A program made the translations under genes and the position numbers. Below the pieces are notes generated by a model that was given only the letters and a program-made list of their open reading frames with translations, was not told where the DNA came from and searched no databases. This document shows positions 36,052-45,415 of a DNA stretch of 64,000 bases, one piece after another. Source of the DNA: Sporosarcina sp. FSL K6-1508 (GTDB taxonomy: Bacteria; Bacillota; Bacilli; Bacillales_A; Planococcaceae); the NCBI RefSeq assembly GCF_038007465.1, contig NZ_JBBOXF010000002.1:1-64000 (forward strand), given 5' to 3'. Position 1 is the first letter of the stretch. Each line of letters starts with the position of its first letter.

Positions 36052-37497
36052 TTAGAATTTATTGTTTCTTTTCTCAAAATTCATTCTCTCCTGTAACCAA
36101 AAAGCGCCCGATTCTTTATTCACTACGTACTTTGATTGGATGAATTCCTCTATTGGTATGAAGCTGTGTTTGATTTGTTGTGCTGGCATTGGCCGATTTC
36201 CATTCACTAGTTTGGCTGTACTGATAAATGGTTCTAGAAATGGATTAGCGAATACTTCAGCTTCGCCCCAAAAAGAAGAAAAATATTTTGCTTCATAGGT
36301 TGACACATGCCCATATACCATGAAATTCCTCATTGTCCCGATTAAAGTAGTCAGGTAGCTTTCTCCAAACTGTTCCACAAGCTGCTCAATCGTTTGATGA
36401 AGAGTAGTGACTATCATTTTATATTTACGTGTCTGTGCCGTGAGCTCCGGGAATTCTCTATACAAATAGTCAGGGGCTTCATTCACAAGAATATGGTGGT
36501 AAGACGAAATCTCGTGAGGCTGACGGCGGAATGTCGCATGTTGTAACTTCTTCAGAATTAATTTCCCGATGACTGATGATAGTGGGCCTAGGTCACCTTT
36601 TGCGGTATTCACCAAAAGGACGCCGCCACTCTGCATATGACGCTCGAAGTCGAAGTTACTTGCCCCAAATAAGACTTCATGAATTAGCGGGTTTTCCCAT
36701 AACTCCATAAGGATAGACCGGATAGCGTTTGCATCCTTATCGGAGCCAACCCTATCATTCTTTAATTTCACTGTGAACCAATCAGAAATATGTAGAGCAT
36801 TAAACCAATAGTCTCTATCAACTTGTTCTTCGGAAACTTCAATATCGAGCGGCAGCAATCCCCTTAACTGCTCAAGCATGTCCTCTACCAATTGGGGATT
36901 ATTATACATATTCACCAACAATTCCAACGTTACATCTATATTTGGGTCATGTAGTTTCAGCAAATATATATAGAGTTTTACATGATTGCGCCTAAGTTCT
37001 TGCTCGTAAGTACTGAGAACTTCTTTTTGAGAGTTAATTTCCAAAATGACATCTGCCATTGTATCCGCAACTTCCTGTACGGGACCATTCATTGGGTTAA
37101 TGCTTGCCGTATTTGGATCAAGTGGATTGATATACGTAATCACTTCTTCAGGAATACCGTGAGCCTTCACAAGTTCAAGCGTTTTCTGGCATAGGTCGTT
37201 CGAAGGGTCAATGACGGAAATTCCACTCATATATCGCTCACCGACTATTTCCGTCTTGCTTTTTAAAAAATCTCGAAAAGAATTAATGTACAACACCATA
37301 TGATGTAAATCTTGGTTAATCGTAGGTAATACGATTGCCGTTGTGTTCCCTGTCCCGATTGGACTAATAATCATGGTATTCATCATTCGGTCCGCAAGAG
37401 ACATGGCCACTGGCTTCTTTGTTTTAACATCAAAACCTAATATAATATTGCCTGACTTGTCGGCCTTCTGATACATCTTAAATAGCTTTGTTAACAT
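36052..37497 (-). CDS. VirD4/TraG-like coupling-protein paralogue with dead ATPase site
   Basis: 481 residues, similar over its whole length to the motor part of the 909-residue coupling protein. Walker A reads PIGTGNTTA (Lys replaced by Asn, near residue 50) and Walker B reads ILVNEAPD (Asp replaced by Asn, near 338), where the intact copy has GTGKT and LIDEAPD. The N-terminal membrane domain and the acidic tail are missing. It should not hydrolyse ATP. It may join the hexamer as an inactive subunit or serve as a receptor. ATG at 37497 follows AGAGG; the region upstream (37501-37740) holds no gene. Confidence 0.75.
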   Translation of the reverse strand: MLTKLFKMYQKADKSGNIILGFDVKTKKPVAMSLADRMMNTMIISPIGTGNTTAIVLPTINQDLHHMVLYINSFRDFLKSKTEIVGERYMSGISVIDPSNDLCQKTLELVKAHGIPEEVITYINPLDPNTASINPMNGPVQEVADTMADVILEINSQKEVLSTYEQELRRNHVKLYIYLLKLHDPNIDVTLELLVNMYNNPQLVEDMLEQLRGLLPLDIEVSEEQVDRDYWFNALHISDWFTVKLKNDRVGSDKDANAIRSILMELWENPLIHEVLFGASNFDFERHMQSGGVLLVNTAKGDLGPLSSVIGKLILKKLQHATFRRQPHEISSYHHILVNEAPDYLYREFPELTAQTRKYKMIVTTLHQTIEQLVEQFGESYLTTLIGTMRNFMVYGHVSTYEAKYFSSFWGEAEVFANPFLEPFISTAKLVNGNRPMPAQQIKHSFIPIEEFIQSKYVVNKESGAFWLQERMNFEKRNNKF

Positions 37498-37748
37498 CAA
37501 AATCTACCTCTCTTGGTAAGATTGTTTATAAGGTGATTACTTGTAAGTGAAGATGTACTGAAACCGTCCTGACTTCTAAATAAAACCGTGTGGTCAAAAC
37601 GAGACGAAAATGATTCTAAAAATGTCTCTGATTTAATATTGAACCAATAACCGAAAAGATTATGTCTTACCAATCATTGGACAACATTAATAAATGTCAT
37701 ATATAACTCCTCCATTCTTGTGTTTGCTACGAATTAAACAAAACAAAA

Positions 37749-37796
37749 CACCCCTCCTAGACCAACGATACTTAATCGTCAGTGCTAAGAGGGGTG
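37749..37796 (-). terminator. Nested hairpin terminator
   Basis: Outer arms CACCCCTC (37749-37756) and 37789-37796, inner ACGAT/ATCGT (37765-37779), followed on the minus strand by TGTTTTGTTTTG. Starts with GGGAGCACCCC on the minus strand, like the leaders near 33.4, 44.0 and 52.6 kb. It overlaps the last codons of the 118-residue gene and lies 240 bp before the next gene. Confidence 0.8.
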
Positions 37797-38141
37797 CTCC
37801 CTTTTGATTTGTTTAATTGTAGTTCTCTTGTTATGCACATTGTACAAATACTTTTCCAATTGTGCAAGCTTAATTTGGTAATGTATGGTCAGTTCGACAT
37901 GTAGAACGTCTTCATTATTGACAAGACTACACGTATTCAGAATAGCAAGCATTACATGCGAGACCCGTCTTCTTCCTTGTACGGCTTTCCGATTAGCGTT
38001 GAATTGGCTATTGTAGGCGTAATCTGCTTGTTCACAACCCCCAATTTGACAGTAAATTGTCAAGACCGCCCATACATCCTCATCTCCAACATCCTTCGCT
38101 TTATGGTGATTAATATCAAAATTGAATTCAAACTGTTCCAT
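37785..38141 (-). CDS. Small hypothetical protein
   Basis: 118 residues, mixed helix, with no motif recognised. The ATG has AAAAAGG immediately in front, which is too close for a good ribosome site, and the 3' end runs into the terminator hairpin. It sits between the VirB4-like and coupling-protein paralogue genes on the same strand. Low confidence that it is translated as drawn. Confidence 0.45.
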   Translation of the reverse strand: MEQFEFNFDINHHKAKDVGDEDVWAVLTIYCQIGGCEQADYAYNSQFNANRKAVQGRRRVSHVMLAILNTCSLVNNEDVLHVELTIHYQIKLAQLEKYLYNVHNKRTTIKQIKREHPS

Positions 38142-38195
38142 CCTTTTTGGGTGAAATGCAATATGAATTTACACCTTTTTAGTAATCGCACTAAT

Positions 38196-39473
38196 TTAAC
38201 ACAGCATTAACTCGGCATTTAAAGCTGTAGTCTTGTTACCTTGCAGGAGATAACCTTCACCCTGCGCTAAAAGGTTGAAGATGTCAAAGGTTATATTTTC
38301 AGGCAAATCAAAGTGTAAATCAATTGTTTCTTTCAATGAGTTGGGCAATCTTTGAATGTAGATGTTGGCGCAATTCTCCAACATGTGTTTTTGTCTACCA
38401 AACGATTCCTCTAAAAATTGGATAGGCGGAGATAACCTTATCGATAGATTGACAGTTCTCCCTTTTCTAAGACTTTGTTCAATGTGATACAAGAATAAAT
38501 CGTCTTCATATATGAATTCTTGTATGTCATAATATAGTGCTAATTTACGTAGTGGTCTGTTGGATACTACCCCCTCTTGATACGGGTTTACCATGTTCCG
38601 CTGTTGCTGTTCATAAAAGTTTGTAGCAAGTGCCACATAAGCTCCACGGAATGTTTTGGTAATCGTTTCTACATTTATAATAGTAAGTGCAGTTTCCAAT
38701 GTTGGTAGGTTTGTGTGCCCATTGAATGTTTTTTTGAGTAAAGAGGAACCACCTATGAAAAGCTTTAACACCTCTCCAATATCGCTAACTAGTAATGCAT
38801 TCCTTAGTTCATTCCTCAATTCGGCACTTATGTTTGCATACTCGCCAATGGTTCGTTTACTTGGCACTAAAATTTGGCAGATAGAAACGTTATTTGTTGA
38901 TAAAGTGTTGTTTAATTCAACATTGACTTGGTGTTGATATTCCAAATAAACGTTAAACAAATCACTCAGAGTTGGAATCGTATTTTGCCTTTCTTTAACG
39001 GTGGTAATCGTTTGTAGGATCATCGTTTCACAGTACGCTGTATGCTTCTGAGTCCATTTTATATCCAAGCTCCTAGAAAAACTCGCTAAAAACATTGACA
39101 CATTTTTAACAGAACTTTCAAAATTAGAAACAGAATCAAACGGGTTCACTGTAAATGATGTAGCGTTTTCTATGGTGGCGCCGCCTTCGTAGAACAAAGA
39201 AAACTCTTCATAGGTAGCTGCTCGATAAGTATCTACAAATACAAGGGATGTAGCACTATCGACTTCTTCATTAATTAATTTTTGTAAGAAATGGGTCTTA
39301 TCGGTATCACCTATCACAGCAATGTTTGGATTTACGTGTTTATGACTGAATAAATCGAATTTAAATGGTTCTGCTGACAATTCACCTTCGTCTGCACCTA
39401 TCAGTTCATCCTGTGAATCATGTTGTAAATCATTTTCAAACCTTTTTTTCTTAAAGTAATCTAACATGAACAA
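38196..39473 (-). CDS. VirB4/TraC-like ATPase domain, degenerate
   Basis: 425 residues that look like the C-terminal ATPase half of a VirB4 protein. The first strand and loop read IAVIGDTDKTHFLQKLI, where a VirB4 P-loop would have GxTGSGKS; only Lys-Thr is left and the glycines are gone. Motif-like LVFVDTYR and FTVNPFDSV follow, as in VirB4 (the phrase 'NPFD' after a nucleotide-binding strand is typical). The N-terminal VirB4 domain is absent. Probably a structural subunit rather than an active ATPase. Confidence moderate because the match is by pattern. Confidence 0.55.
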   Translation of the reverse strand: MFMLDYFKKKRFENDLQHDSQDELIGADEGELSAEPFKFDLFSHKHVNPNIAVIGDTDKTHFLQKLINEEVDSATSLVFVDTYRAATYEEFSLFYEGGATIENATSFTVNPFDSVSNFESSVKNVSMFLASFSRSLDIKWTQKHTAYCETMILQTITTVKERQNTIPTLSDLFNVYLEYQHQVNVELNNTLSTNNVSICQILVPSKRTIGEYANISAELRNELRNALLVSDIGEVLKLFIGGSSLLKKTFNGHTNLPTLETALTIINVETITKTFRGAYVALATNFYEQQQRNMVNPYQEGVVSNRPLRKLALYYDIQEFIYEDDLFLYHIEQSLRKGRTVNLSIRLSPPIQFLEESFGRQKHMLENCANIYIQRLPNSLKETIDLHFDLPENITFDIFNLLAQGEGYLLQGNKTTALNAELMLC

Positions 39474-39511
39474 CCACTTCCCTCTCTTTGTCTTTTATTA
39501 CTGAAAGTACA

Positions 39512-39769
39512 TCAGGTCTGCCCTTGCATTTTTTTCGCTAAATAAACAAAACCAAATATTAATAACAAATTCATCAGCCCTATTGGGCCAGTTATTGAGA
39601 CTGGCACTACAAACGGATTAAACAAATACCCTGATTCCCAAAATAAATATATGATAGACAAATCATACACAAGGAGAATTATAAGTACCTGAATTGCAAA
39701 CAATTTTTTAAGTCCAACGTTTTCAATTACTTGTTTCATAGGAGGTATTCTTCCTTTTCCTATTATCAT
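39512..39769 (-). CDS. Small two-helix membrane protein
   Basis: 85 residues with spans at about 20-40 and 56-78. GGAGGTATT precedes the start region; the gene overlaps the coupling protein by 4 bp. Unknown family; may be a VirB3-like or accessory membrane subunit. Confidence 0.55.
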   Translation of the reverse strand: MIIGKGRIPPMKQVIENVGLKKLFAIQVLIILLVYDLSIIYLFWESGYLFNPFVVPVSITGPIGLMNLLLIFGFVYLAKKMQGQT

Positions 39770-42495
39770 TCAGAGTCATGCTCAACGCTTACGCCTAATT
39801 TCTTTATGAAGTCTTCATTATCCTGACTCAACTGACTTTCCGTGTAACCAGAACGATTCGACATTATTTGTTCTTGCGCTGAATGTATTGAATTGCTTTG
39901 GGTACTATCATTCCGAGGCGGCTTATCTTCATCATCATCTTCAGTCCATTCAGAAATAATGTCCGAAAGCCCCAATGATGTAGATGCTACACTAACTGGG
40001 ACTGATATAGGTGTTACAGGTAAGGGCTGCGTAACTTTAACAATTTCTTCTTCCAATTGAGTTGATGCAGCTGCCGTTTTTTCTTTAAAAGGCGGCGCAA
40101 GGATTAACATATCCTCCAGTTCGACTGGATGAGGTCTAGGTGTTCTAGCCGAAACGTCCTTGTAATCAACTTCATCACGGGGCTTGGGTTCAACAGTAGC
40201 CCGGACTGCTTGTTCAATCATTTCCTGATTCAACTTTGCTGCATGTTTCCTCTCCTCGATAAAGAGTTCCTCATTCTGTTTCTCTGCTTCCTCGACACTT
40301 ATAATATTGTGATTGATCACTTCAGCAGGTTTTATCCCGTACTGGCGCCGCTCTCTTAACCAAACCTCAACCGCCTCGTCTTCCGCTACAATCTTCGCAA
40401 CTTTAAAATCTTCCTTTGGAACAAAGTTTGCAGCAATTTGAACAACTGGCATCGGCTTATTGTTAATAACAATCTTCACAGCACATTGGAATGCATCTTG
40501 GAACATGATGTCTCCGCCCGACATTGATTGTTCACGTACCTTCGAATAGGACGAACCGGAACGTGACATAGGGTCTTCTTGAAGTGGCGAAACTGACATT
40601 TCACTTTGTCCCTCTTCATATACGGTTTTCTCACCGAACATATCGGAGAAATATTTCGCATCAAAAGCCGGCACGTCCCCATACACCATACGATTACGCA
40701 TTGTACCAATCAAAGTAGTCATATAGTGCTCACCAAACTGATCCGCTAGCTGTGCAATCGTTTGTTGGAGAGTTGTTACTGTTACTTTATATTTACGTGA
40801 CTGTGCAGGAAATTCACGAAATGCGTTATACAAGTAGTCCGGCGCTTCATCAATCAAGATATGGTGAAATGTTGACACGTTTGGTAAGCGGCGGAAGGTT
40901 GCATTCTGTAGATTCATGAGCACAATCTTGCCTAGCACCCTTGCAAGGTTCACAAGTTCCCCTTTTGCTGTATTTACAAGCAAGACGCCGCCTATTTCCA
41001 TATGGCGGTCAAAGTCAAAGTCACTCTTACCAAACAATACACGGCGAATCAACGGGTTGGCCCCGATGTCATTTAAAATATTGCGAAGCCCTTGTACGTG
41101 CTCCTCTTTAGCATCAAAGAACACTTGCTGACCATCATCGTTTAGTTCAGGAATCATCATATTTCCAGAACGGATTGTCTTAGGTAACAAGTTCAAATCG
41201 AACCATTCATCAATGCCCTGTACAATCTTCCAGTAGTTCCGCTCGTCACGGTCTTCAAATTCCTCATAGTAATCAGGAAACGTCTTTTTTAATTGTAGGT
41301 GCATACTTCGAACTAATTGAGGATTGTTATACATGTCTAGCAATGTATCAAACGTTACTTCTTTTTCAGTATCATGCAACTTCGATAAATAGATGTAATG
41401 CTTCAAGTGATTACGTTGAGCTTGTTCGAAGAAAAAGTTGCCGCCATCCTTTGAATCATTCAGTCCTGCAATAACTTGTGCAAGAACCTCCGCCACTTTA
41501 TCTACTGGTCCACGCATTGGGTTAATGCTTGGTGTTTTTGGATCAAGTGGATTGATATACGTTATCGCATCTTCCGGGATACCGTGAGCCCTCACAAGTT
41601 CAAGTGTTTTCTGGCATAGATCGTTCGAAGGGTCAATGACGGAAATTCCACTCATATAACGGCCTCCGACATCTTCAGTCTTAAAGTCCTCGCGTTCATA
41701 TAAGCCCGGATAAGCATTAATGTATGACACCATATGATGTAAATCTTGGTTAATCATCGGTAATCCAAGTGCTGCAGTTTTCCCTGTCCCTATGGAACCA
41801 ACAATCATGGTATTCAGTGTACGGTCACGTCCTGGCATAGTAACCATTTCTTTTGTAGAGGTATTTTGACCGAGTTGAATATCAGGCCATCTCTCTTTTT
41901 GCTCCAGCTTAGAAAACTTCTGAAGCCACTGTCCATTCCACGTATATTCAAAGAAAGGATCATTCAGTTCTTTATCATGTCGAGCGTACTTCGTTAAGAT
42001 AAACAACGAAATAAAGAACATAATAAATACCGGAAGCATAGTTAACATCAAGAAAAAGCCATGGGTATGTTCAAACACGATTGACTCAAAAAAACCATTC
42101 GTTTCAATTACCTGTGATAGTCGCTCTTTAAAATAGGGAATGAACCGCTTTCGTGATTGCGCCATGCCATATGCAGCAAGACTTCCCCAGAATGTCATAA
42201 CTGCCAAGAAAAAGACGGTAACTCGCATTACCTTTGATTGATAGAAAGTTACCCGAGTACTTAGTAGCCAAGCGAAGCTTGCAAACACACTAAACAGCAG
42301 GACTATGAATAGAGGAATTGACTGTCCACCCCGAAATAGAGACTGTGCGTAGGTTATCCAATCATCTCGATATTCGCTTACGACGATAGATGCAACCTTT
42401 GACCAACTCCAGGCGAATAGATACGTTGTGATCAGGATTAGGAATGTACTCAACAAGAGCGGTGCTTTCTGTTTCCATACCGCTTGTTCATTCAT
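39766..42495 (-). CDS. VirD4/TraG-type coupling protein, intact copy
   Basis: 909 residues. Four N-terminal membrane spans (about 12-32, 55-75, 85-108, 150-175) lead to the motor domain: Walker A GSIGTGKTAALG near 230, Walker B ILIDEAPDYLY near 545, with an all-alpha domain between (about 340-520). The last 230 residues are acidic and probably disordered. Coupling proteins bring DNA or protein substrates to a type IV secretion channel. ATG with GGAGGCGG upstream; overlaps the winged-helix gene by 8 bp. Two damaged relatives follow in the same operon. Confidence 0.85.
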   Translation of the reverse strand: MNEQAVWKQKAPLLLSTFLILITTYLFAWSWSKVASIVVSEYRDDWITYAQSLFRGGQSIPLFIVLLFSVFASFAWLLSTRVTFYQSKVMRVTVFFLAVMTFWGSLAAYGMAQSRKRFIPYFKERLSQVIETNGFFESIVFEHTHGFFLMLTMLPVFIMFFISLFILTKYARHDKELNDPFFEYTWNGQWLQKFSKLEQKERWPDIQLGQNTSTKEMVTMPGRDRTLNTMIVGSIGTGKTAALGLPMINQDLHHMVSYINAYPGLYEREDFKTEDVGGRYMSGISVIDPSNDLCQKTLELVRAHGIPEDAITYINPLDPKTPSINPMRGPVDKVAEVLAQVIAGLNDSKDGGNFFFEQAQRNHLKHYIYLSKLHDTEKEVTFDTLLDMYNNPQLVRSMHLQLKKTFPDYYEEFEDRDERNYWKIVQGIDEWFDLNLLPKTIRSGNMMIPELNDDGQQVFFDAKEEHVQGLRNILNDIGANPLIRRVLFGKSDFDFDRHMEIGGVLLVNTAKGELVNLARVLGKIVLMNLQNATFRRLPNVSTFHHILIDEAPDYLYNAFREFPAQSRKYKVTVTTLQQTIAQLADQFGEHYMTTLIGTMRNRMVYGDVPAFDAKYFSDMFGEKTVYEEGQSEMSVSPLQEDPMSRSGSSYSKVREQSMSGGDIMFQDAFQCAVKIVINNKPMPVVQIAANFVPKEDFKVAKIVAEDEAVEVWLRERRQYGIKPAEVINHNIISVEEAEKQNEELFIEERKHAAKLNQEMIEQAVRATVEPKPRDEVDYKDVSARTPRPHPVELEDMLILAPPFKEKTAAASTQLEEEIVKVTQPLPVTPISVPVSVASTSLGLSDIISEWTEDDDEDKPPRNDSTQSNSIHSAQEQIMSNRSGYTESQLSQDNEDFIKKLGVSVEHDSE

Positions 42496-43898
42496 TGAAC
42501 CGCCTCCATTCCTTTTTAAATGGGGATATTACATGCATAATTTCTGGGGCGGCAGCCTTCTGCCCTTCACTCATAGCTTTCACCCAACTATCGGAGTCAG
42601 TTTGCCACATCTCACAAGGTAATTGTTGTCCATAAACATCCTCCTTCATATTTATCATCTCGTCATAGCAAACTAAGAGACGGCCATAATTCGGACGTTC
42701 TACTTCGTTTAGTTTGGACAATCTCGCACCATTCGTTCTGATAAGTTGATAGGTTATTACGGAACCTTCTTCTCCGTAAATAACTAAAAACAACCGCTCC
42801 CTTTCCCGCCCTTTTGGTTTCACAGAAACCACCAAATCGCAATCCATGATAGGATCTCTTCTTGGCAAGTAAACCTGTTCTTTCTCTATGGACTCCAACA
42901 CGTAGTCTTTTCCCATTACGTATCGAGCCTTTCGCATCCAATCCTCTGCATACTGGAATCGATCCACGGAAGAAAACGGTTGTGACCCAATTAAAATACG
43001 CTCAATGAGGTTAGCAGTTTGCTTGGCGCTTACAGCGTAAAACTGTAAATCTAAAGGTTTTTCTTCGCTATCCATTATCTGAGTTTTTTCATCCAAATAA
43101 CTTACCCATTCATTGAAAGGCGGAGCCAATTGTTTTATGGATGAAACACGTTTATCTCTATTTTTCGAAAAGCGATTAAAGATTGTTCCATCTACGACTG
43201 AGAAAACTACAACTACTTTCTTACCAGCTTCGATAAACCGCCGAGCGTGCTTAATATACGATTTATACTTGTGTTTAATCATGTGTTGGCGCTGTGAGCC
43301 TGTATCTACTTCCACACATACTATTGTATCGCCACATGTGAATACCCAATCTGGAACAACATTTTCTTCAATCTTATCTATTTGTGACCTAGAATGACCG
43401 AAATCCTTATGAGCACTCCCCCTTGTCTGTGTGAATTCAGAAATCGTGTCGTTAGTGTATAGAGAGATATAAATCTGATTTGCGATGTGAGACATAGCTT
43501 CAGTATGTTCGGAAGGTATAGCAAACTTCCTAGAACTATCTACGACTCGCTCTTTATCGCTCGCATCCAATATCTTCAACTCTACAAGTACATCCACCCC
43601 TCTTGTCCCCAAACGGTAATGATAAAGAAAATAGGAACCCCTCAACTTAACTCTGCTTTGTACTAAGACGCCTGCAGCCGTTAATTTACCAAGACGATTG
43701 GTTATTCCATTAACATTTCTCGATTCATTCATCGAGTACTGGGCAAGTGCTTGGTAGAATTCATGAATGGTCGTTGCACGCATGGACTGATGAATCAACA
43801 ACTGTTTTAAAAGTAGAATGTCTTCATCGAATAGAAAAACACCCCGATTACCCATCTTGTCTTTTCTTAACCGAAGTACGACACTTTTATTGCTCATA
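42488..43898 (-). CDS. Replication-relaxation family winged-helix protein (longer copy)
   Basis: 469 residues from ATG 43896-43898; GGAAAGGATC lies upstream and an earlier start would read through the terminator. Winged helix at about 18-100 (VFLFDEDILLLKQLL, RLGKLTAAGVLV), then a nuclease-like fold: VPDWVFTCGDTIVCVEVDTGSQ with HKYKSYIKHARRF, keeping the Asp...Glu-x-Asp pattern of the family. Found on Gram-positive conjugative elements. It opens the transfer operon, directly before the coupling protein, which suits a DNA-binding or relaxosome role. A C-terminal domain (about 300-469) is unassigned. Confidence 0.65.
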
Positions 43899-43917
43899 TC
43901 TGATGATCCTTTCCAAC

Positions 43918-43979
43918 AAAAAAATACCCTGGTCAAAAACGAAAACAGTATAGGACTGTTCTCGCTCACGACCAGGGTA
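43918..43979 (-). terminator. Leader terminator of the transfer operon
   Basis: TACCCTGGTC (43925-43934) pairs with 43970-43979; an inner ACAGT/ACTGT stem lies in the loop; the minus strand then runs TATTTTTTTG straight into the ribosome site and ATG at 43898. The leader starts GGAGTACCC. A terminator this close before a start codon implies attenuation or antitermination. Confidence 0.85.
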
Positions 43980-44210
43980 CTCCTGTTTGCTATTTAATTA
44001 ATTTCGAACTCAGTATAACAGGTATGACATGCCCTTGCTATAAATATCGAAATATAAACCTGTAAAAACTCAGAAAATCAGGAATTAGATAAGCCGAAAA
44101 CAAGAAATAGCTATTGTATTTGGGGGAGTCCGGGGAAATCAATTTTATAGTTATCAAAAGGGTAATTACTCACGCTTAATTTAAAACCATAAAACACTGG
44201 TTTAACAAGA

Positions 44211-44286
44211 GTTATAGTAATGTGGTATGCAAGATACTATAACCACACACTACTAAAACAAGTTAATCAAGTAGTGTGTGGTTATA
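44211..44286. repeat. Two overlapping inverted repeats
   Basis: A perfect 17-bp inverted repeat (44238-44254 with 44270-44286) overlaps a 9-bp one (44211-44219 with 44235-44243); the shared segment 44238-44243 can pair with either partner. It lies between the divergent transfer operon and the tubRZ genes. Candidate regulatory switch or transfer origin. Confidence 0.6.
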
Positions 44287-44630
44287 ATGCTTTTTAGTAA
44301 TGTGTGGATTAACAGTAATGATTTTTAAGGAATATCTATCGAATAAACTAAAATAATTAAGGGAGAACACTAATTGATTAAGACTTTTGCAATTTTATTT
44401 CCTCATATTAGAGCACTGCAAAATACAAGATAAGTACTGTTTGTTATATAGAAAAATTTAGGTACTCTAGTCAATATTGAAAAAGCATGGGCGGTGCATT
44501 TCAATACTTCAATAATTAAAAAGTGAAAGTAGTCTTGGATTTACAAATTGGTTAACCAATACTCTGTTATTATTTCTGAATATAAAAGCAAGTCCATATA
44601 TTAAAATTGAAAAATAACCTTCTTATAAAT

Positions 44631-44855
44631 CATAGTGTCTAAAATAAAGGACTATAACATTATTATATTTTTAAGATCAATAGAAAAGTAATGATACCAA
44701 CGTATTTTCATAGTGTCTATAAGAATAATGTATTTCAAAAATGCTATATAAATAGTGAAAAGTAATGATAAACTTAGTATTCAAGTCAATATTAAAACAA
44801 AACCAACTATGAAAAAGAGAATATAAAGCTAAATAAAATACATAGTGTCTATAAG
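44631..44855. repeat. Iteron-like repeats upstream of tubR (candidate tubC centromere)
   Basis: CATAGTGTCT occurs at 44631, 44709 and 44841, extended to CATAGTGTCTATAAG in the last two; GAAAAGTAATGATA occurs at 44683 and 44757. The interval 44290-44920 is very AT-rich and holds no gene. Type III partition loci keep their centromere as repeats just upstream of tubR, to which TubR binds. Confidence 0.65.
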
Positions 44856-44921
44856 TAGATACCACTAACAAATACAAACATATCAACGCTTTACGGCATT
44901 ATTCAGAAACAAATTTAATGC

Positions 44922-44950
44922 TTGATTAAAAGCTTTTTCTTTGATATAGT
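44922..44950 (+). promoter_or_regulatory. tubRZ promoter
   Basis: TTGATT (44922-44927) and TATAGT (44945-44950) with a 17-nt spacer; a small ACCTC/GAGGT hairpin follows (about 44967-44981), then AGGAGGT and the GTG start of tubR. TubR proteins commonly repress this promoter by binding the repeats. Confidence 0.75.
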
Positions 44951-45004
44951 ATCTAATAACAGACACCTCGTGAAGAGGTAGTTTCTTGAATAGGAGGTTA
45001 ATAC

Positions 45005-45412
45005 GTGGATGAGAAGTTAAACGAAGAATTTCAACATATTAAATTTTCACCAGAGGTTGTCCAAATGTTTGAAGCTATACTTAAAAGAGATGATGTTCAC
45101 CGACAGATATTAAAGTTCATTGCAAGAAAACGACAAGAAAAGGAAAACGTATCTATATTACAACTGATAGAAAATATCAAAACGAATCGTCGAGTAAAAA
45201 TTCTAAATAAAAAAGGATTCCACTACGAACAACAAGAAACACTGATTGATCGAAAATCCGCAGAACGAATCGTAGACAAACTAGCAAGTATGTCATTAAT
45301 TCACTATAAGTACATGACACCATATAAACTTTTGTATCTCACACACAGAGGTTTACAGCTGCTACAAGTATTAGAACAAAACCAACAAATATTAGAGGAA
45401 GAGGGAGAATAA
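45005..45412 (+). CDS. tubR: TubR-like centromere-binding protein
   Basis: 135 residues, GTG start with GGAGGT 6 nt upstream. A winged helix-turn-helix core (about 20-115: ILKFIARKRQ, ILQLIENIK, RIVDKLASMSLIHYK, LLYLTHRGLQLL) ends in an acidic tail. The family binds tubC repeats and links them to the TubZ filament, and represses its own operon. The gap to tubZ is 3 bp and the order promoter-tubR-tubZ matches Bacillus plasmid partition loci. The protein is somewhat longer than pBtoxis TubR. Identity is by context plus fold, as sequences in this family diverge fast. Confidence 0.75.
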   Translation: MDEKLNEEFQHIKFSPEVVQMFEAILKRDDVHRQILKFIARKRQEKENVSILQLIENIKTNRRVKILNKKGFHYEQQETLIDRKSAERIVDKLASMSLIHYKYMTPYKLLYLTHRGLQLLQVLEQNQQILEEEGE

Positions 45413-45415
45413 TAT

